A stretch of 44,091 nucleotides of DNA, from assembly GCA_947442255.1 (NCBI GenBank), contig CANEVO010000020.1, forward strand, positions 1 through 44,091. The letters are read 5' to 3'. Under the pieces are notes generated by a model, which made no database searches, was not told the DNA's origin, and worked only from the letters and a program-made list of their open reading frames with translations. The stretch comes from Opitutia bacterium (lineage in GTDB: Bacteria; Verrucomicrobiota; Verrucomicrobiae; Opitutales; Opitutaceae). How positions within the stretch are numbered: the stretch's first letter is position 1; each line of letters begins with the position of its first letter. A program made the translations under genes and the position numbers. This document shows positions 16,796 through 26,378 of the stretch, one piece after another.

Positions 16796-17833
16796 TCAGG
16801 TGCCGTCGTAAAGCAACGCGAGTTCGAGCAGGAGCTTTTCCAACTCCTGGAAATAAACGTCGGTCTTCATCTTCGCCTTCGCGTCCCGCAACTCCGAAAT
16901 TCGCAGTTCCAGTTTGTCCCGCCGTTCCCTCAGCTCCGGCGAAAATTGCTGCTCCGCCGCGCTGCGCAGCAGCGTGAACTGCCGGGCCCGCGCGCCATCC
17001 AGCGCCACGCCGTCCTGCGCGCGCTTCGTCGCCCGCACACCGCGAAACCATTCCGCCGGCGTCCCGAGCCCGTCGCCATTGTCGTCGATCAGGGCATGTT
17101 CCGTGACGAGGCGGCCTTCCGTCTTGTAGAATTCCGTCGTGCGTTGCGCGGCGCGGAGGAAGGCCTCCAGCAGCGAAACCTGTCCGTCCTTGTCGAGATC
17201 GCTGTTCGCATCCGCCATCGCCTCGGCGAAATATTTTCCGAAGCGCGCGTAGTTTTGTTCGAAGCCGCTGCGCGTTGACGTCACCACCACCCGCTTCGGC
17301 CCGGCGAGTTTGGCCAGAAACGGTGCGCTGGCGGACGACGTGTCGACGATTGCGAGCGGCCGTTGCAACGGTTTCAGCCACTCCGCGACCTCGGTCGCCG
17401 AGACATCCGGTCCGCGCAGATTGAACTTCGCCTCCTTGCCATCGAACGTTCCATGACCGACGAGCATCAGCCAGATTTCGCCGGAGCCTTCCCTGGCCTC
17501 CGCCGCCAGGACTTGTTTGAGCCTGTCGCGATCCGACGGCGGCCCCGCCGCTTCCGCGCCGATCACCACCACGCTGGCCTGCGCCTGTGCGCCCACTTTC
17601 CGCCACGTTTCGATCTGCCCCGTAAAATCCGTCTCGAATTCCGCTTCGCCCGCGGCGCCGGCAACGACAATCAGCGTCGCGCGGTCGGCCTTGGCGGCGG
17701 GTGCCTGCGCGCGCAGCGCACCGAAGTTGGCGGCGAAAAGGCCCAAAAAAGCGAACCAGCGGATCGCCGCTGCCATCGAAAATGCCGGGCAATAGCCGGC
17801 TCCGTTGGAATGATGCGAGACCGCGGCGCTCAT
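16796..17833 (-). CDS. Exported caspase/C13-fold protein lacking the catalytic Cys, with two EF-hand loops
   Basis: A 345-residue protein, last gene of the nine-gene operon. A hydrophobic export segment spans residues 20-41. The caspase-like (peptidase C13/C14) fold shows in WLMLVGHGTFDGKEAKFNL, with H127 in GHG, and in the strand PLAIVDTSSASAPF. There the usual D-x-C is D164-T-S166-S, so the nucleophile cysteine is absent. Two EF-hand calcium loops follow: D212-L-D-K-D-G-Q-V-S-L-L-E223 and D250-D-N-G-D-G-L-G-T-P-A-E261. A charged, coiled-coil-like tail (300-340) ends the protein. ATG 17833 overlaps the upstream stop as ATGA and has GGAAAGG before it; ATG 17776 would give a shorter signal peptide. 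It is likely a non-proteolytic, calcium-binding adaptor, or uses Ser in place of Cys. Confidence 0.72.
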   Translation of the reverse strand: MSAAVSHHSNGAGYCPAFSMAAAIRWFAFLGLFAANFGALRAQAPAAKADRATLIVVAGAAGEAEFETDFTGQIETWRKVGAQAQASVVVIGAEAAGPPSDRDRLKQVLAAEAREGSGEIWLMLVGHGTFDGKEAKFNLRGPDVSATEVAEWLKPLQRPLAIVDTSSASAPFLAKLAGPKRVVVTSTRSGFEQNYARFGKYFAEAMADANSDLDKDGQVSLLEAFLRAAQRTTEFYKTEGRLVTEHALIDDNGDGLGTPAEWFRGVRATKRAQDGVALDGARARQFTLLRSAAEQQFSPELRERRDKLELRISELRDAKAKMKTDVYFQELEKLLLELALLYDGT

Positions 17834-20214
17834 GGCATGCCTTTCCACCGCCGCAAGCCCCACTCGGTCAGGAGACAGGCGAGCGCGAACGCAAACATGA
17901 GCGGCGTATGCCACGCGGGATAAGACCACGTTTCCATGACCGGCGCGCGCAACTGCGGAAGGCGACTCGCAAATTTAGCGAGCTCCTCCGCCGCGACCAC
18001 CTGACCGCCGGTTTTCCGCGCAATTTCCTCCAGTAACGCCACGTTCGGGGTCAGCGAGCGGAACTCTTCCGCCGCGAGGTCCGTGCTCCAGCCCGCCTCA
18101 CCGCGGCCCAGATCCGCACCCGCATTGTTTTTCACCGTCGCAGTCGCCTTGTACCCGCCGGTTTGCCGTGGCACGTAAGTCGCCTGGTAAAGCCCGGCTT
18201 CGCTCAACGCCGGCTCCGCCTCCAGCTTGATGGCCGACCCGACGGCACCGGCGGTTCCGTCGAACACCACCGGATCCACCTCGATTGTCACCGCCGCATC
18301 GTCCACCGGCAGGAATTTTTCGTCGCGGACCCGCACTTGCACGCGCACCGCGCCATTGGCATCGGCCGGCAAGGGCTCGATCGTCGTCTGCACCCGCCCC
18401 GGCACGTCGGATACGAGCCAGCGCATGAGCTGACGCCACGCCTTGTCCATGTCGGCGCGGGCCGCCTCGTCGCGCATCCCCCAGCGCCAGACGTCGCCGA
18501 GCATCAGGGCGGCGCTGCGACCGCGACCGAAGCGCTGCACGGCGAGCGCCGGCGACTCCGCCCCCTTGTCGTCGCGCACGCTGGCGATGACGCTCGCGCC
18601 GGGCTTCAGTGCGCGCACGCGGTTGATGATCCCGAACGCCGGCATCCCGTCCAGCCGTGCGCGCTCATCCGCCTCGTTGTCGCGCAACCGGGCCCAAGCC
18701 TGCAACCAGCCTTCGCGCGCCAGTTGCAAATGCAACGGCCCCGGCGCCGCGGCCGGCGTTTCCTCGCGATCCAGATAAACCGGCAACATATCCCCGATCG
18801 GGGTGCGGGCGTATTTTCCCTCCTGAAAACTCTCCATGCCGCCGAGCATCAGAAAACCGCCGCCCCGCTCGGACACAAACTTCTGCAACAACTGCGCCTG
18901 ATCCGGGGCGAAAAACTCCGCCTCCAGGTCGTCGACGATCACGGCGTGATAGCCGTAAAGATCCTCCGGGGTCCGGGGAAAACCGGAGCGGAGTTCCACC
19001 TCGTCCCGGGTGTTCAGCCGCACGAGCACGGGCTGGTCGTAGCGCTGCACTTCCTCGGGCGACTGGCTGCCGAAGCCGCGAAACAGCGGGTTGCTCGTCT
19101 CGCCCACGCGTCCGCGAAAATCGAATTTCGGTTCGCGCTTGGCCACGCGAATCAAGCCGACGAGCTGCACCTGCTCGTCGGACTGCACGGCGCGGTTCAG
19201 GAATTTGAACTCCCAGTTCGGGCGGCCCGCGACGTAAAGGATGCGAAAGGGCCCCTGACCCCGGTCGACCGCGAGCACCCGGGTATTGTTCGCCAGCGTC
19301 GCCTCCTCGGTCTTCGGCGGCGGCGTGGTCCCGGCGAGCATTTCGGCCCGCGGGCCGACGCGCACCTGATAGAAGGACAGGCCCGGCTGATCCGGTTTGA
19401 ATTGAAAACGATAGGCCACGGTCTCGCCATCGCCGCGCGCATCGGCCGTCTGTTCCTGCAATACCTTGCCGGTGCGGTCCACCAGGCGCGCCGTCACCGC
19501 CTGACCGCGGTAACCCGCGGCGGAAACGTCCGCCTGGATCGAGACCGGCGCATCCTCAAAAGAACTCTGGCTGACGTGCACCTGCTGCACCGAGATATCA
19601 TACACCGCCTCGCGCCGACCGATCACCACCGGATAGATGGGCGGCAACCCCGCGAGATTGGGCAGCGCGCCGCCGGCCAGGTCGGTGGCGTTCCCATCGG
19701 TCAGGAGCAACACGCCGGCCAACGGGCGGCCTTGAAAACGTTCCGCGAGGGTCCGCAGGGCCGAGCCGAGCGCGGTCGAGCGGCCATCGAACGACAGTTC
19801 GCGAAAATCGGTGGTCGATTGCAGCCGCGCATCGAACAGGTAGCGCCGCAAATCGAACGTATCGCCCAGCGTGGTCTGCCAGCCGGGCTGGCCTGGATCG
19901 ACCAATCCCCGCAGCACCTCACCCCGCGTGCGGGTCTCGCCCCGGTCGTGAATTTGCAGGCCGGCGCTGTTGTCGGCGACGATCGCGAACAGGTTCGCAC
20001 CCGGCCGCGCTCGCTGCCCCAGCCAGAGCGGTTCGAGCAGGCAGAGCGCAAGGGCCCCGATGCCGGTGGCTTTGAGCGCGAGACAGACCCAGCGCAGCGG
20101 ATGGCCCTGCGCGGACCGATAGCTCCACGCCAGCACGAGCCCCGCGAGAGCGATGAAGGCCACCGCCGGCCAGAGCCAGTTCCAGCCGGAGAAAGTAAGC
20201 GACGACGACGGCAT
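17830..20214 (-). CDS. vWA / glutamine-amidotransferase-like membrane protein
   Basis: A 794-residue membrane protein related to the large BatA-partner proteins. Two transmembrane helices lie at the N terminus (WLWPAVAFIALAGLVLAW and CLALKATGIGALALCLLEPL) and one near the C terminus (LMFAFALACLLTEWGL). A vWA-like region follows the second helix; its metal site reads D-N-S-A-G, so the last Ser of DxSxS is replaced by Gly. The middle part (about residues 320-560) resembles a class-I glutamine-amidotransferase-like fold (ILYVAGRPNWEFKFL, VIVDDLEAEFF, GGGFLMLGG) without a catalytic cysteine. A beta-rich domain precedes the last helix. The start overlaps the DUF4175 gene (TGATG) and the stop overlaps the next start (ATGA), so it is translationally coupled on both sides. 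Confidence 0.78.
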   Translation of the reverse strand: MPSSSLTFSGWNWLWPAVAFIALAGLVLAWSYRSAQGHPLRWVCLALKATGIGALALCLLEPLWLGQRARPGANLFAIVADNSAGLQIHDRGETRTRGEVLRGLVDPGQPGWQTTLGDTFDLRRYLFDARLQSTTDFRELSFDGRSTALGSALRTLAERFQGRPLAGVLLLTDGNATDLAGGALPNLAGLPPIYPVVIGRREAVYDISVQQVHVSQSSFEDAPVSIQADVSAAGYRGQAVTARLVDRTGKVLQEQTADARGDGETVAYRFQFKPDQPGLSFYQVRVGPRAEMLAGTTPPPKTEEATLANNTRVLAVDRGQGPFRILYVAGRPNWEFKFLNRAVQSDEQVQLVGLIRVAKREPKFDFRGRVGETSNPLFRGFGSQSPEEVQRYDQPVLVRLNTRDEVELRSGFPRTPEDLYGYHAVIVDDLEAEFFAPDQAQLLQKFVSERGGGFLMLGGMESFQEGKYARTPIGDMLPVYLDREETPAAAPGPLHLQLAREGWLQAWARLRDNEADERARLDGMPAFGIINRVRALKPGASVIASVRDDKGAESPALAVQRFGRGRSAALMLGDVWRWGMRDEAARADMDKAWRQLMRWLVSDVPGRVQTTIEPLPADANGAVRVQVRVRDEKFLPVDDAAVTIEVDPVVFDGTAGAVGSAIKLEAEPALSEAGLYQATYVPRQTGGYKATATVKNNAGADLGRGEAGWSTDLAAEEFRSLTPNVALLEEIARKTGGQVVAAEELAKFASRLPQLRAPVMETWSYPAWHTPLMFAFALACLLTEWGLRRWKGMP

Positions 20215-23200
20215 CAGCGCACGGTCTCCGGCTGGTCTTTGCCGAGTTCCTCGTAGTAACGCCGCACGGACTCCGCAAATCGGTTCGGCACCGGGTCACG
20301 ATCGATCGGGGCGAGCGAATCCTTCGAGTCGCGCCGGGCCAGCTCCTCGGCCACGCGGCTGCGCACCTCAACCAGCGGCTTCAAAATCTGCAATTGGACG
20401 ACCGTCCAGTCCGGCTTTTTCAGATCCTGCTTGAGATCCCGCCGCAGAAGTCGCGCCCGTTCGCGCGCGGCCGCGACGGCATTGCGCAGATCGGGCGATT
20501 CCAAGAGATCTTCCACGTCGCGCAGACGGTCCACCCACGGGGCGAAATTATCGCCCGTCAGGGGTCCCTCAAGCCACGTCCCACCGCCACCCCACCGCGT
20601 GCCCTCGGGACGACCGGCGCCATTCAGAAAATCATCCAAACCCGGTCCACCAACGCGACCTCCACCCGGCCCGCCACGCCCACCCGCGAGCCGATTGCCA
20701 CCCCGTTGATCTCGTCCGCCGCCCCGCGGTCCCTGGCGATCGGCCGAATCCGCGCCACCTTGGGCGGGGCCGGACGCGGGGTTCTCACCGCCCGCCATTT
20801 GGCCGCCACGACCGCCTCGGCCCTGCTGGCCCGGGCGCTGACCACTCTCGCCAGGCTGCGGCGATCTGGCATTCGCCTGCTGGTCTCCGGCCGCGCCTTC
20901 GGCGCCGGGTTGCTGTCCGCCCGGTTGCCCGCCCTGACCCTGACCGGGCTGCTGCCCGCGTTGACCACCCTGCCCCTTTTGCTGTCCCGCATTCGCGAGT
21001 TCGCCCTGCTGCCCCGGTTGCTGGCCCGCGCGCTCGCCGGATTGCCCCGGCTGTTCAGACGCATCACCAGGCTGCCCGCGGGCTTGAGGGTCGCCGGGCT
21101 GGCCCGGCTGGTTGCCCGCTTGCCGCTGGTCTCCAGGTGAGCCACCCGGCTGCGCGCCATTCGGATCGCGGCCCTGGCCCTGCGCCTGCGCGATCTCGCG
21201 CTGGAGTTGATCGGTCAGTTGATCGAGCTCGGATCGCGCCAGCTTGAGCTGCTCGGCATCGTCGCCCAGCACGCTTTCCGCCGCGCGTTCGACGCCGCGC
21301 CGGAGCTCGTCGATTTCCCCGCGGGCGCGCTGCCCCGCCTGGCTCGCCTGCGGCAGATAACCCTCGCGCAACATTTCGCCCGTGAGATCCAAAGCCTTGC
21401 CGCCGCCCTCGCGCTCTGAAGCCTTCTGGAGCCGGTCATAGAGATCGCGGGTCATCAGCCCACTGGTCATCAGTTCCTGCCGGGCCTGCTTCACGCTGTT
21501 GGCATCATCCTGGCTGACCTTCCGCACGCTGTCGTAGAGCTGCCGCGAGAGCAGCGGCTCGGTGTTCTCGGCCTGCTCGGAAACCTGTTGCGCCCGCTCG
21601 ACGAGCTTGTTCATCCGCTCCTTCTGCTGCGCGAGTTCCTCCTGCAGCTCCTTCCGCTCCCCGCCATCGCTCAGCGATTTCCGCTGGGTGGGCTTGTTGC
21701 CCAGCGCATCGAGCTTCTGGCCGATCTGCTCCTGCTGCTGCGCCAGTTGCCGCGCGTCGGCGCGCATCTCCCGCAGGTCGTCGGCAAACTGGCTGGAATT
21801 TTGTTTGCGCATGTCATCGCGCATCTGCTGCAGCTGGCGCTGCGCCCGCGTGCCCGAGGCCAGCGCCTGCGCCACGGAACCCTCGCCGGTCGCCTCGGCC
21901 GCGCGCTGCAAATCCTCGCGTGTCTGGTCGAGCTGCTTGCGCTGCTCCGACATGGCCGACTGGTTTTCCGCGCGATCCATCCGCTGGCGAACCTCGTCGG
22001 AGTCGGCGAGCATCTGGCGCTGTTCTTCCTCGAGCCGTTTGAGGCGCCGCTTGAGGTCCTCGCGTTCGGCCTCGGTGCGCGCCTCCTGCAACGAGGTCTG
22101 CAGTTCCTTGAGCCGGTCGTTCAAATCCTGCTGCCGGCGCGCGAGTTCCTGGAGACGGTTCATCACCGCGAGCTGTTCGCGGCGCTCCTGGTTTTGCGGC
22201 GCCCGGGCCTGCCGCTGCGTCTCATAACGATTCTCCGACTGCTTCAAGTCGAGCTGGTCGATCTGCCGCTGGTTCGCCTGCTGGCCGCCGCCCCCGCCGC
22301 CCCCGCGCCGTTGCGAACGCGTGACGTTCGTCTCCCGCGCCTGCAATTTCAACAGGGCCTGATACGCCGCCTGCTCCGCCGGCAAAGCCTGCGCGAGCGG
22401 GCCCGGCGACTTTGCGGCGTCTTTCAGCTTTTCGATCGCCTTCTCCATTTGCTGCGTCGCCTCCTTCCACATCGCCTGCTCCCGCGGGGTGCGCGCCTCG
22501 CCCTGCGCCTCCTCCGCCATGGCGAGCGCCTGCTCCTGCGATTCGCCCACGACCTTCGCGTCGTCGGCGTATTTCGGCGTCGCGCCCTCGCGCTGCAGTT
22601 TCCAAGTCGCGTTGATGATCTGTTTCTGCAGCTCGGTCAGCTTGCGGCGCTCATTGCCCTGCCCGCCACCCGGCTGCTGTTGATCCTCCGGCGACTGCAT
22701 GTTCTGGCTCTCGCGAAAAACTTCGTCGAAGGGCCGGACCTCGGCGAAAAAGAGGTCGCCGCTCGTGCGCCGGACCTTGCCGTCCGGCCCGATGTCCTCG
22801 GCCCAGACATACCAGGAAATCAAGTCGTCGGGCTTGGCACCCATTTCCTCGAGACTCAGCACATGATTGAAGGAACGCTTCTCCTTCCCGGCCACGTCGC
22901 GGCCCAATTCGATCGATTTCGGCTCCGCCCCCGCGATCGAATAGGCCAGCCCGTAGGCCGGGGTGCCGAAGTCGTCCCACACGGTGCCGTCGAACGCGAC
23001 CTCCTCGATCGCCGAGGGCCGCACATCGCCCCGCGGGGAAGCGAGCCGCAATTCGGGCGGGCGATTGGGCTGCACGTCGATCACGAACGGCGCGGCGACC
23101 TTGTTGGCCCGGCCGTCGGCATCGACTAGTTGCAGATCGTAGGTCGTGGTTTTCTCGGGCACGAAGGCGGGCAGCACCGCCACCGCCTTGCCCGCCTCCA

Positions 23201-24206
23201 CCTTCAGCGGGATCTCCGTCTTCTTCCCATCGCGGGCGACGAGCCGGGCGGACTTCACCGGCTTGTTGAGCTGCAGCGCATAATCGAGCCGCGTGCCCTC
23301 GACGGCACTGACACGCCGGGTGTCCTCAATGTGCTTGGGCGCCAGTTTCGTGTAGCCGGGAAAAGTCAGGTCGACATCGGCGCGCACGAGGCGGGGATGT
23401 TCGAAGACGGTCACCTTGAAGTCCCGCGTCCGGTCGCCGCGGTATTCGAGGTGATAGGTGAAATCCTTCGCCACCTCCGTGACGCTCCCGCCGAACACGG
23501 GATCGGCGAGGCTTTTGACGAGCGGGACGCTCCGCGCCGCCGCGCCGCTTTCGCGCACGACGAGGTTCACGGTGGGCGGAAGCGTGCGCTGGAAGCGGGC
23601 GAGTACCACGAGGCTGTCGCCGCGCTCGATGCTCGTGTCGCCCGGCGACACGGAGACGCCGTCGGCCCCGACCCACGTTTCCGCGCTGGCGGAACTCCCC
23701 TTGGGCACGACGGGCACGCGCAAGGCCGCGAGCGAGAAAACAAAACCGAGCAACGCGCCCAGATGCATCGCCTGCATGCCGAGGAGCCGGCCCCGGGGAA
23801 CAACCTGCCGCCAGTCACTTTCCTGGCTGCGCCGGGTCGCCTCCTGCAACACACGATGCTGCAGGTAGCCCGGCTCCGCCCCGGTGAGGAGGCCGTTTTG
23901 CACTGCGGTCAGCAGCACGCCGTTAAGTTCCGGATGCAGGTGCTCGATTTTCCGGGCCACCCAGCGGTAATCGGGCTCCGTTTGAAAATGACGGATGACA
24001 ATCGCAGTCGCGATGGCGCCGGCCAGGCCGGCCAGCGCAGGGAGCACAAGGGGCGACGATCCCCCCAGCAGGCGCTGCAATCCCCCGACGCCCGCGCCGA
24101 CGAGCGCCGCCCCGGCCCAGCACGCGGCGAGCTTCCGCCACAGGCCGAGCCACTGGTAACGACGCACCACTCGCCGCAGTTTCCGAAGTAGAAAGTCGTA
24201 GTTCAT
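20214..24206 (-). CDS. DUF4175-like giant membrane/coiled-coil protein
   Basis: A 1330-residue protein resembling DUF4175 family members. Two transmembrane helices sit near residues 30-70 and one near 150-165. A beta-rich region of Ig-like character covers about 200-500. Residues of about 540-1000 form a long, charged helical coiled coil (many Gln, Arg, Glu, such as MNRLQELARRQQDLNDRLKE). Residues of about 1010-1170 are low complexity in Gly, Gln and Pro (repeats of QPGQ and GQxG), followed by a Gly/Arg-rich linker and a final helical domain with WGGGGTWLEGPLTGDNF. MNYDFLLRKLRR at ATG 24206 is the start, overlapping the BatA-like stop as ATGA. It probably anchors in the inner membrane with a long periplasmic coiled coil. 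No enzymatic motif is seen. Confidence 0.78.
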   Translation of the reverse strand: MNYDFLLRKLRRVVRRYQWLGLWRKLAACWAGAALVGAGVGGLQRLLGGSSPLVLPALAGLAGAIATAIVIRHFQTEPDYRWVARKIEHLHPELNGVLLTAVQNGLLTGAEPGYLQHRVLQEATRRSQESDWRQVVPRGRLLGMQAMHLGALLGFVFSLAALRVPVVPKGSSASAETWVGADGVSVSPGDTSIERGDSLVVLARFQRTLPPTVNLVVRESGAAARSVPLVKSLADPVFGGSVTEVAKDFTYHLEYRGDRTRDFKVTVFEHPRLVRADVDLTFPGYTKLAPKHIEDTRRVSAVEGTRLDYALQLNKPVKSARLVARDGKKTEIPLKVEAGKAVAVLPAFVPEKTTTYDLQLVDADGRANKVAAPFVIDVQPNRPPELRLASPRGDVRPSAIEEVAFDGTVWDDFGTPAYGLAYSIAGAEPKSIELGRDVAGKEKRSFNHVLSLEEMGAKPDDLISWYVWAEDIGPDGKVRRTSGDLFFAEVRPFDEVFRESQNMQSPEDQQQPGGGQGNERRKLTELQKQIINATWKLQREGATPKYADDAKVVGESQEQALAMAEEAQGEARTPREQAMWKEATQQMEKAIEKLKDAAKSPGPLAQALPAEQAAYQALLKLQARETNVTRSQRRGGGGGGGQQANQRQIDQLDLKQSENRYETQRQARAPQNQERREQLAVMNRLQELARRQQDLNDRLKELQTSLQEARTEAEREDLKRRLKRLEEEQRQMLADSDEVRQRMDRAENQSAMSEQRKQLDQTREDLQRAAEATGEGSVAQALASGTRAQRQLQQMRDDMRKQNSSQFADDLREMRADARQLAQQQEQIGQKLDALGNKPTQRKSLSDGGERKELQEELAQQKERMNKLVERAQQVSEQAENTEPLLSRQLYDSVRKVSQDDANSVKQARQELMTSGLMTRDLYDRLQKASEREGGGKALDLTGEMLREGYLPQASQAGQRARGEIDELRRGVERAAESVLGDDAEQLKLARSELDQLTDQLQREIAQAQGQGRDPNGAQPGGSPGDQRQAGNQPGQPGDPQARGQPGDASEQPGQSGERAGQQPGQQGELANAGQQKGQGGQRGQQPGQGQGGQPGGQQPGAEGAAGDQQANARSPQPGESGQRPGQQGRGGRGGQMAGGENPASGPAQGGADSADRQGPRGGGRDQRGGNRLAGGRGGPGGGRVGGPGLDDFLNGAGRPEGTRWGGGGTWLEGPLTGDNFAPWVDRLRDVEDLLESPDLRNAVAAARERARLLRRDLKQDLKKPDWTVVQLQILKPLVEVRSRVAEELARRDSKDSLAPIDRDPVPNRFAESVRRYYEELGKDQPETVR

Positions 24207-26329
24207 GGTGCCGCCTCCAAAGTTTGCTCTGCCGGACGACGCGCCGCCCGGCCTGCGATCGCTGTTTCCACCAACAAAACGGCCAGCGTTGCCGTGATAA
24301 ACCACCGCCAGAGTTTCTGCCGGTTTTCCGCCTCCGCCGCCTGGAGCAGAGTCTTGTCTTCCGGATTTTTTGCCGTCTCCGCCACGAGTGCCGCGACCGG
24401 CACGCCGAGACGCTCGAGTTCGTCGGTCGCCAGCGGAGCGGTGCGGCTTTCGCTCGCGTCCAGATTTACCGCAAACCGCACCGCCCGCGACCCACCGGTT
24501 ACCTGATAAAGTCCCGGCTGGGCGGTTTCGACGAACTCGGTCGCGCCCGCGGCCAGCACGATGCCCGCTCCCTCCGGCGGTTGAACCGTCGTGGGGGCGG
24601 GATCGGCCGGCAGCGCGACCTTGTCGCCGACGAAATATTGGGTGGGCGCAGTCGCCACCCCGCCGCTCAGCTCCAGCAATGACCAGAGCAAAGGCACGAA
24701 TTTTGAGGAGACCGCCAGCTGGCTGTCATCCGGCTGCCAGCCGGCCGCCAGCACGAACAACCGGCCGCGACCCAGCGGCACCTCGATCAGGGCCGGATCG
24801 CCGCTGTCAAACTTCGCCACCACCCGCGCACCGGACAGGTCCCCGGCATTGATTTTTCGATAGTTCCAAAAATGGATTTTCGTGAAGTCGCTGAAACGCG
24901 GATCGGCAAACGGCGCAAAGAGCGGGTGCTGAAAATCGATTTCGGCGAACATCGCGTAGTTGCCGGGGCGCGTCTCCGCAAGTGGCACCGGCTCGCGGCC
25001 GAGCAGCGCGCCGAGCGTGGCTGCCGCGTCCGCCCGCTTGGGCACGAACACCACGGTCTTGCCCGCGAGCGCCTCCTCGCGCAACACCGCCGCCGCCGCC
25101 GGGGGCAGCGCTTCGGTCACAAAAATCACATTCGCCGCCCGCACGTCGGCGGGCAGCAACGGCGCGGCCGGAGCCCGCGCCACGACCTGCACGGCGAGCC
25201 GTGGCGTGTCGGCGAACGCGCGCCGCAGGAAGAACAACGGCTGCCGGGCATCTTCCGGGTTGTCGCTTCCCGACCAAAGCACGCCGGTCCGTTGCTGCAC
25301 CGGCGGAATCACGAAAACGGTGTTGTCAAAATCATCATCGTCACCGCGCAGGATGATGCGGTTCACGGGCCCGGCGGCCTTCGGCGCCGGCACCGCGACA
25401 ATCCGGCTCTGCCCGGGCGGGACGTAGACATCGATCACCTGGCCGACGAACTCGCCGCCGCCGATCGCGTCGGCTTGCGGCCCGGACGGACGCGCCCAGC
25501 CCACCTTGAATTGCTCGCGTTTCGCATCAGCTGAGTTGCTCACCCGCACGCGCACCGCGGCATCCGTCGTGCGATTGGTGTCGGCGGCATCCGCGACCAG
25601 CTGAAGGCCCGCATTCGTGGGATTGCGCGCCTTGATCGGTTCGACGAGGAGCGCGACACCCTTGGGCCACTCGTAGGCCTGCAGGGCATCCAGCCGGCTG
25701 CCCGCCTGCAAATCGCTGACGAGCACGACTTGTCGCGGGCCGGGCACGATTTTCGTGTCCGTTTCGGCCAGCGTCTCGGCGGCGGTGACCAGCGCGTTGC
25801 CGAGATGAGTGCCGGCCCAGGTCGGGCCGACGGCGCCCAGCCGGCTCGTGGCAAAGGCCACCCGGTCGCCCGCGGGAGTACGATTCCAATCCTCGAACGA
25901 GACGAGAGCCGTCGCCTGCCGGTCGAAAGTCAACAACGCCACCTGGTCCGCCGGGCCGGTCTGCCGGAGAACCGCCTCGACCCGCTCGCGGGCCGCCGGC
26001 CAGGCACCCTCGCGCCGCATGCTCGCGCTCACATCCACGAGCACCACGATCCGCCTGGGCTGCGCGGCGGTCGGATCGACCAGCGGCGTCTGGCGGAAGA
26101 AAGGCCGCGCAAATCCCAAGGCGAGCAACGCGAGCGCGAGACAGCGCAAAATCAGCAACAGCAGATGCTCCAGCCGGTGCCGCTTCGAAATCCGCGGCGG
26201 ACTCGGGAGGAGGAACATCAACGAGCTGAAAACGGTGCGCTCCCGCGTCGTCCGCCGCACGAGATGATAGATGATCGGCAGCGCCAGCGCCGCCCCACCG
26301 ATGAGAAAAAAGGGGGCGAGAAAATTCAT
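24203..26329 (-). CDS. BatA-like vWA-domain membrane protein
   Basis: A 708-residue protein beginning with the BatA N-terminal domain: MNFLAPFFLIGGAALALPII, then YHLVRRTTRERTVFSSLMFL and a second helix LLLLILRCLALALLALGFA. The vWA domain follows with an intact metal site D99-V-S101-A-S103 in IVVLVDVSASMRR. The C-terminal half is a long beta-rich/amidotransferase-like region, ending in a helix (FITATLAVLLVETAIA). BatA-type proteins work with MoxR AAA+ ATPases and DUF58 proteins in envelope assembly or stress, as established for a few species only. The first in-frame ATG lies at 26395, but homology begins at 26329. It is 49 bases downstream of the DUF58 gene and overlaps the DUF4175 gene by four bases. 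Confidence 0.88.
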   Translation of the reverse strand: MNFLAPFFLIGGAALALPIIYHLVRRTTRERTVFSSLMFLLPSPPRISKRHRLEHLLLLILRCLALALLALGFARPFFRQTPLVDPTAAQPRRIVVLVDVSASMRREGAWPAARERVEAVLRQTGPADQVALLTFDRQATALVSFEDWNRTPAGDRVAFATSRLGAVGPTWAGTHLGNALVTAAETLAETDTKIVPGPRQVVLVSDLQAGSRLDALQAYEWPKGVALLVEPIKARNPTNAGLQLVADAADTNRTTDAAVRVRVSNSADAKREQFKVGWARPSGPQADAIGGGEFVGQVIDVYVPPGQSRIVAVPAPKAAGPVNRIILRGDDDDFDNTVFVIPPVQQRTGVLWSGSDNPEDARQPLFFLRRAFADTPRLAVQVVARAPAAPLLPADVRAANVIFVTEALPPAAAAVLREEALAGKTVVFVPKRADAAATLGALLGREPVPLAETRPGNYAMFAEIDFQHPLFAPFADPRFSDFTKIHFWNYRKINAGDLSGARVVAKFDSGDPALIEVPLGRGRLFVLAAGWQPDDSQLAVSSKFVPLLWSLLELSGGVATAPTQYFVGDKVALPADPAPTTVQPPEGAGIVLAAGATEFVETAQPGLYQVTGGSRAVRFAVNLDASESRTAPLATDELERLGVPVAALVAETAKNPEDKTLLQAAEAENRQKLWRWFITATLAVLLVETAIAGRAARRPAEQTLEAAP

Positions 26330-26378
26330 GGGGCCAGCTTCTCCCCAAGCATGCGCCGGACGGCGGGAACCACGCGCT

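Noticed and set aside
18163..20256. A 697-codon plus-strand open frame opposite the vWA-like gene
   Set aside because: Arg/Gly/His-rich product without recognisable features; the opposite strand carries transmembrane helices, conserved blocks and coupled overlaps.
21588..23129. A 513-codon plus-strand frame rich in Leu and Arg opposite the DUF4175-like gene
   Set aside because: It is the antisense image of the Gln/Glu/Arg-rich coiled coil, which turns into Leu codons. No membrane-protein family fits it.
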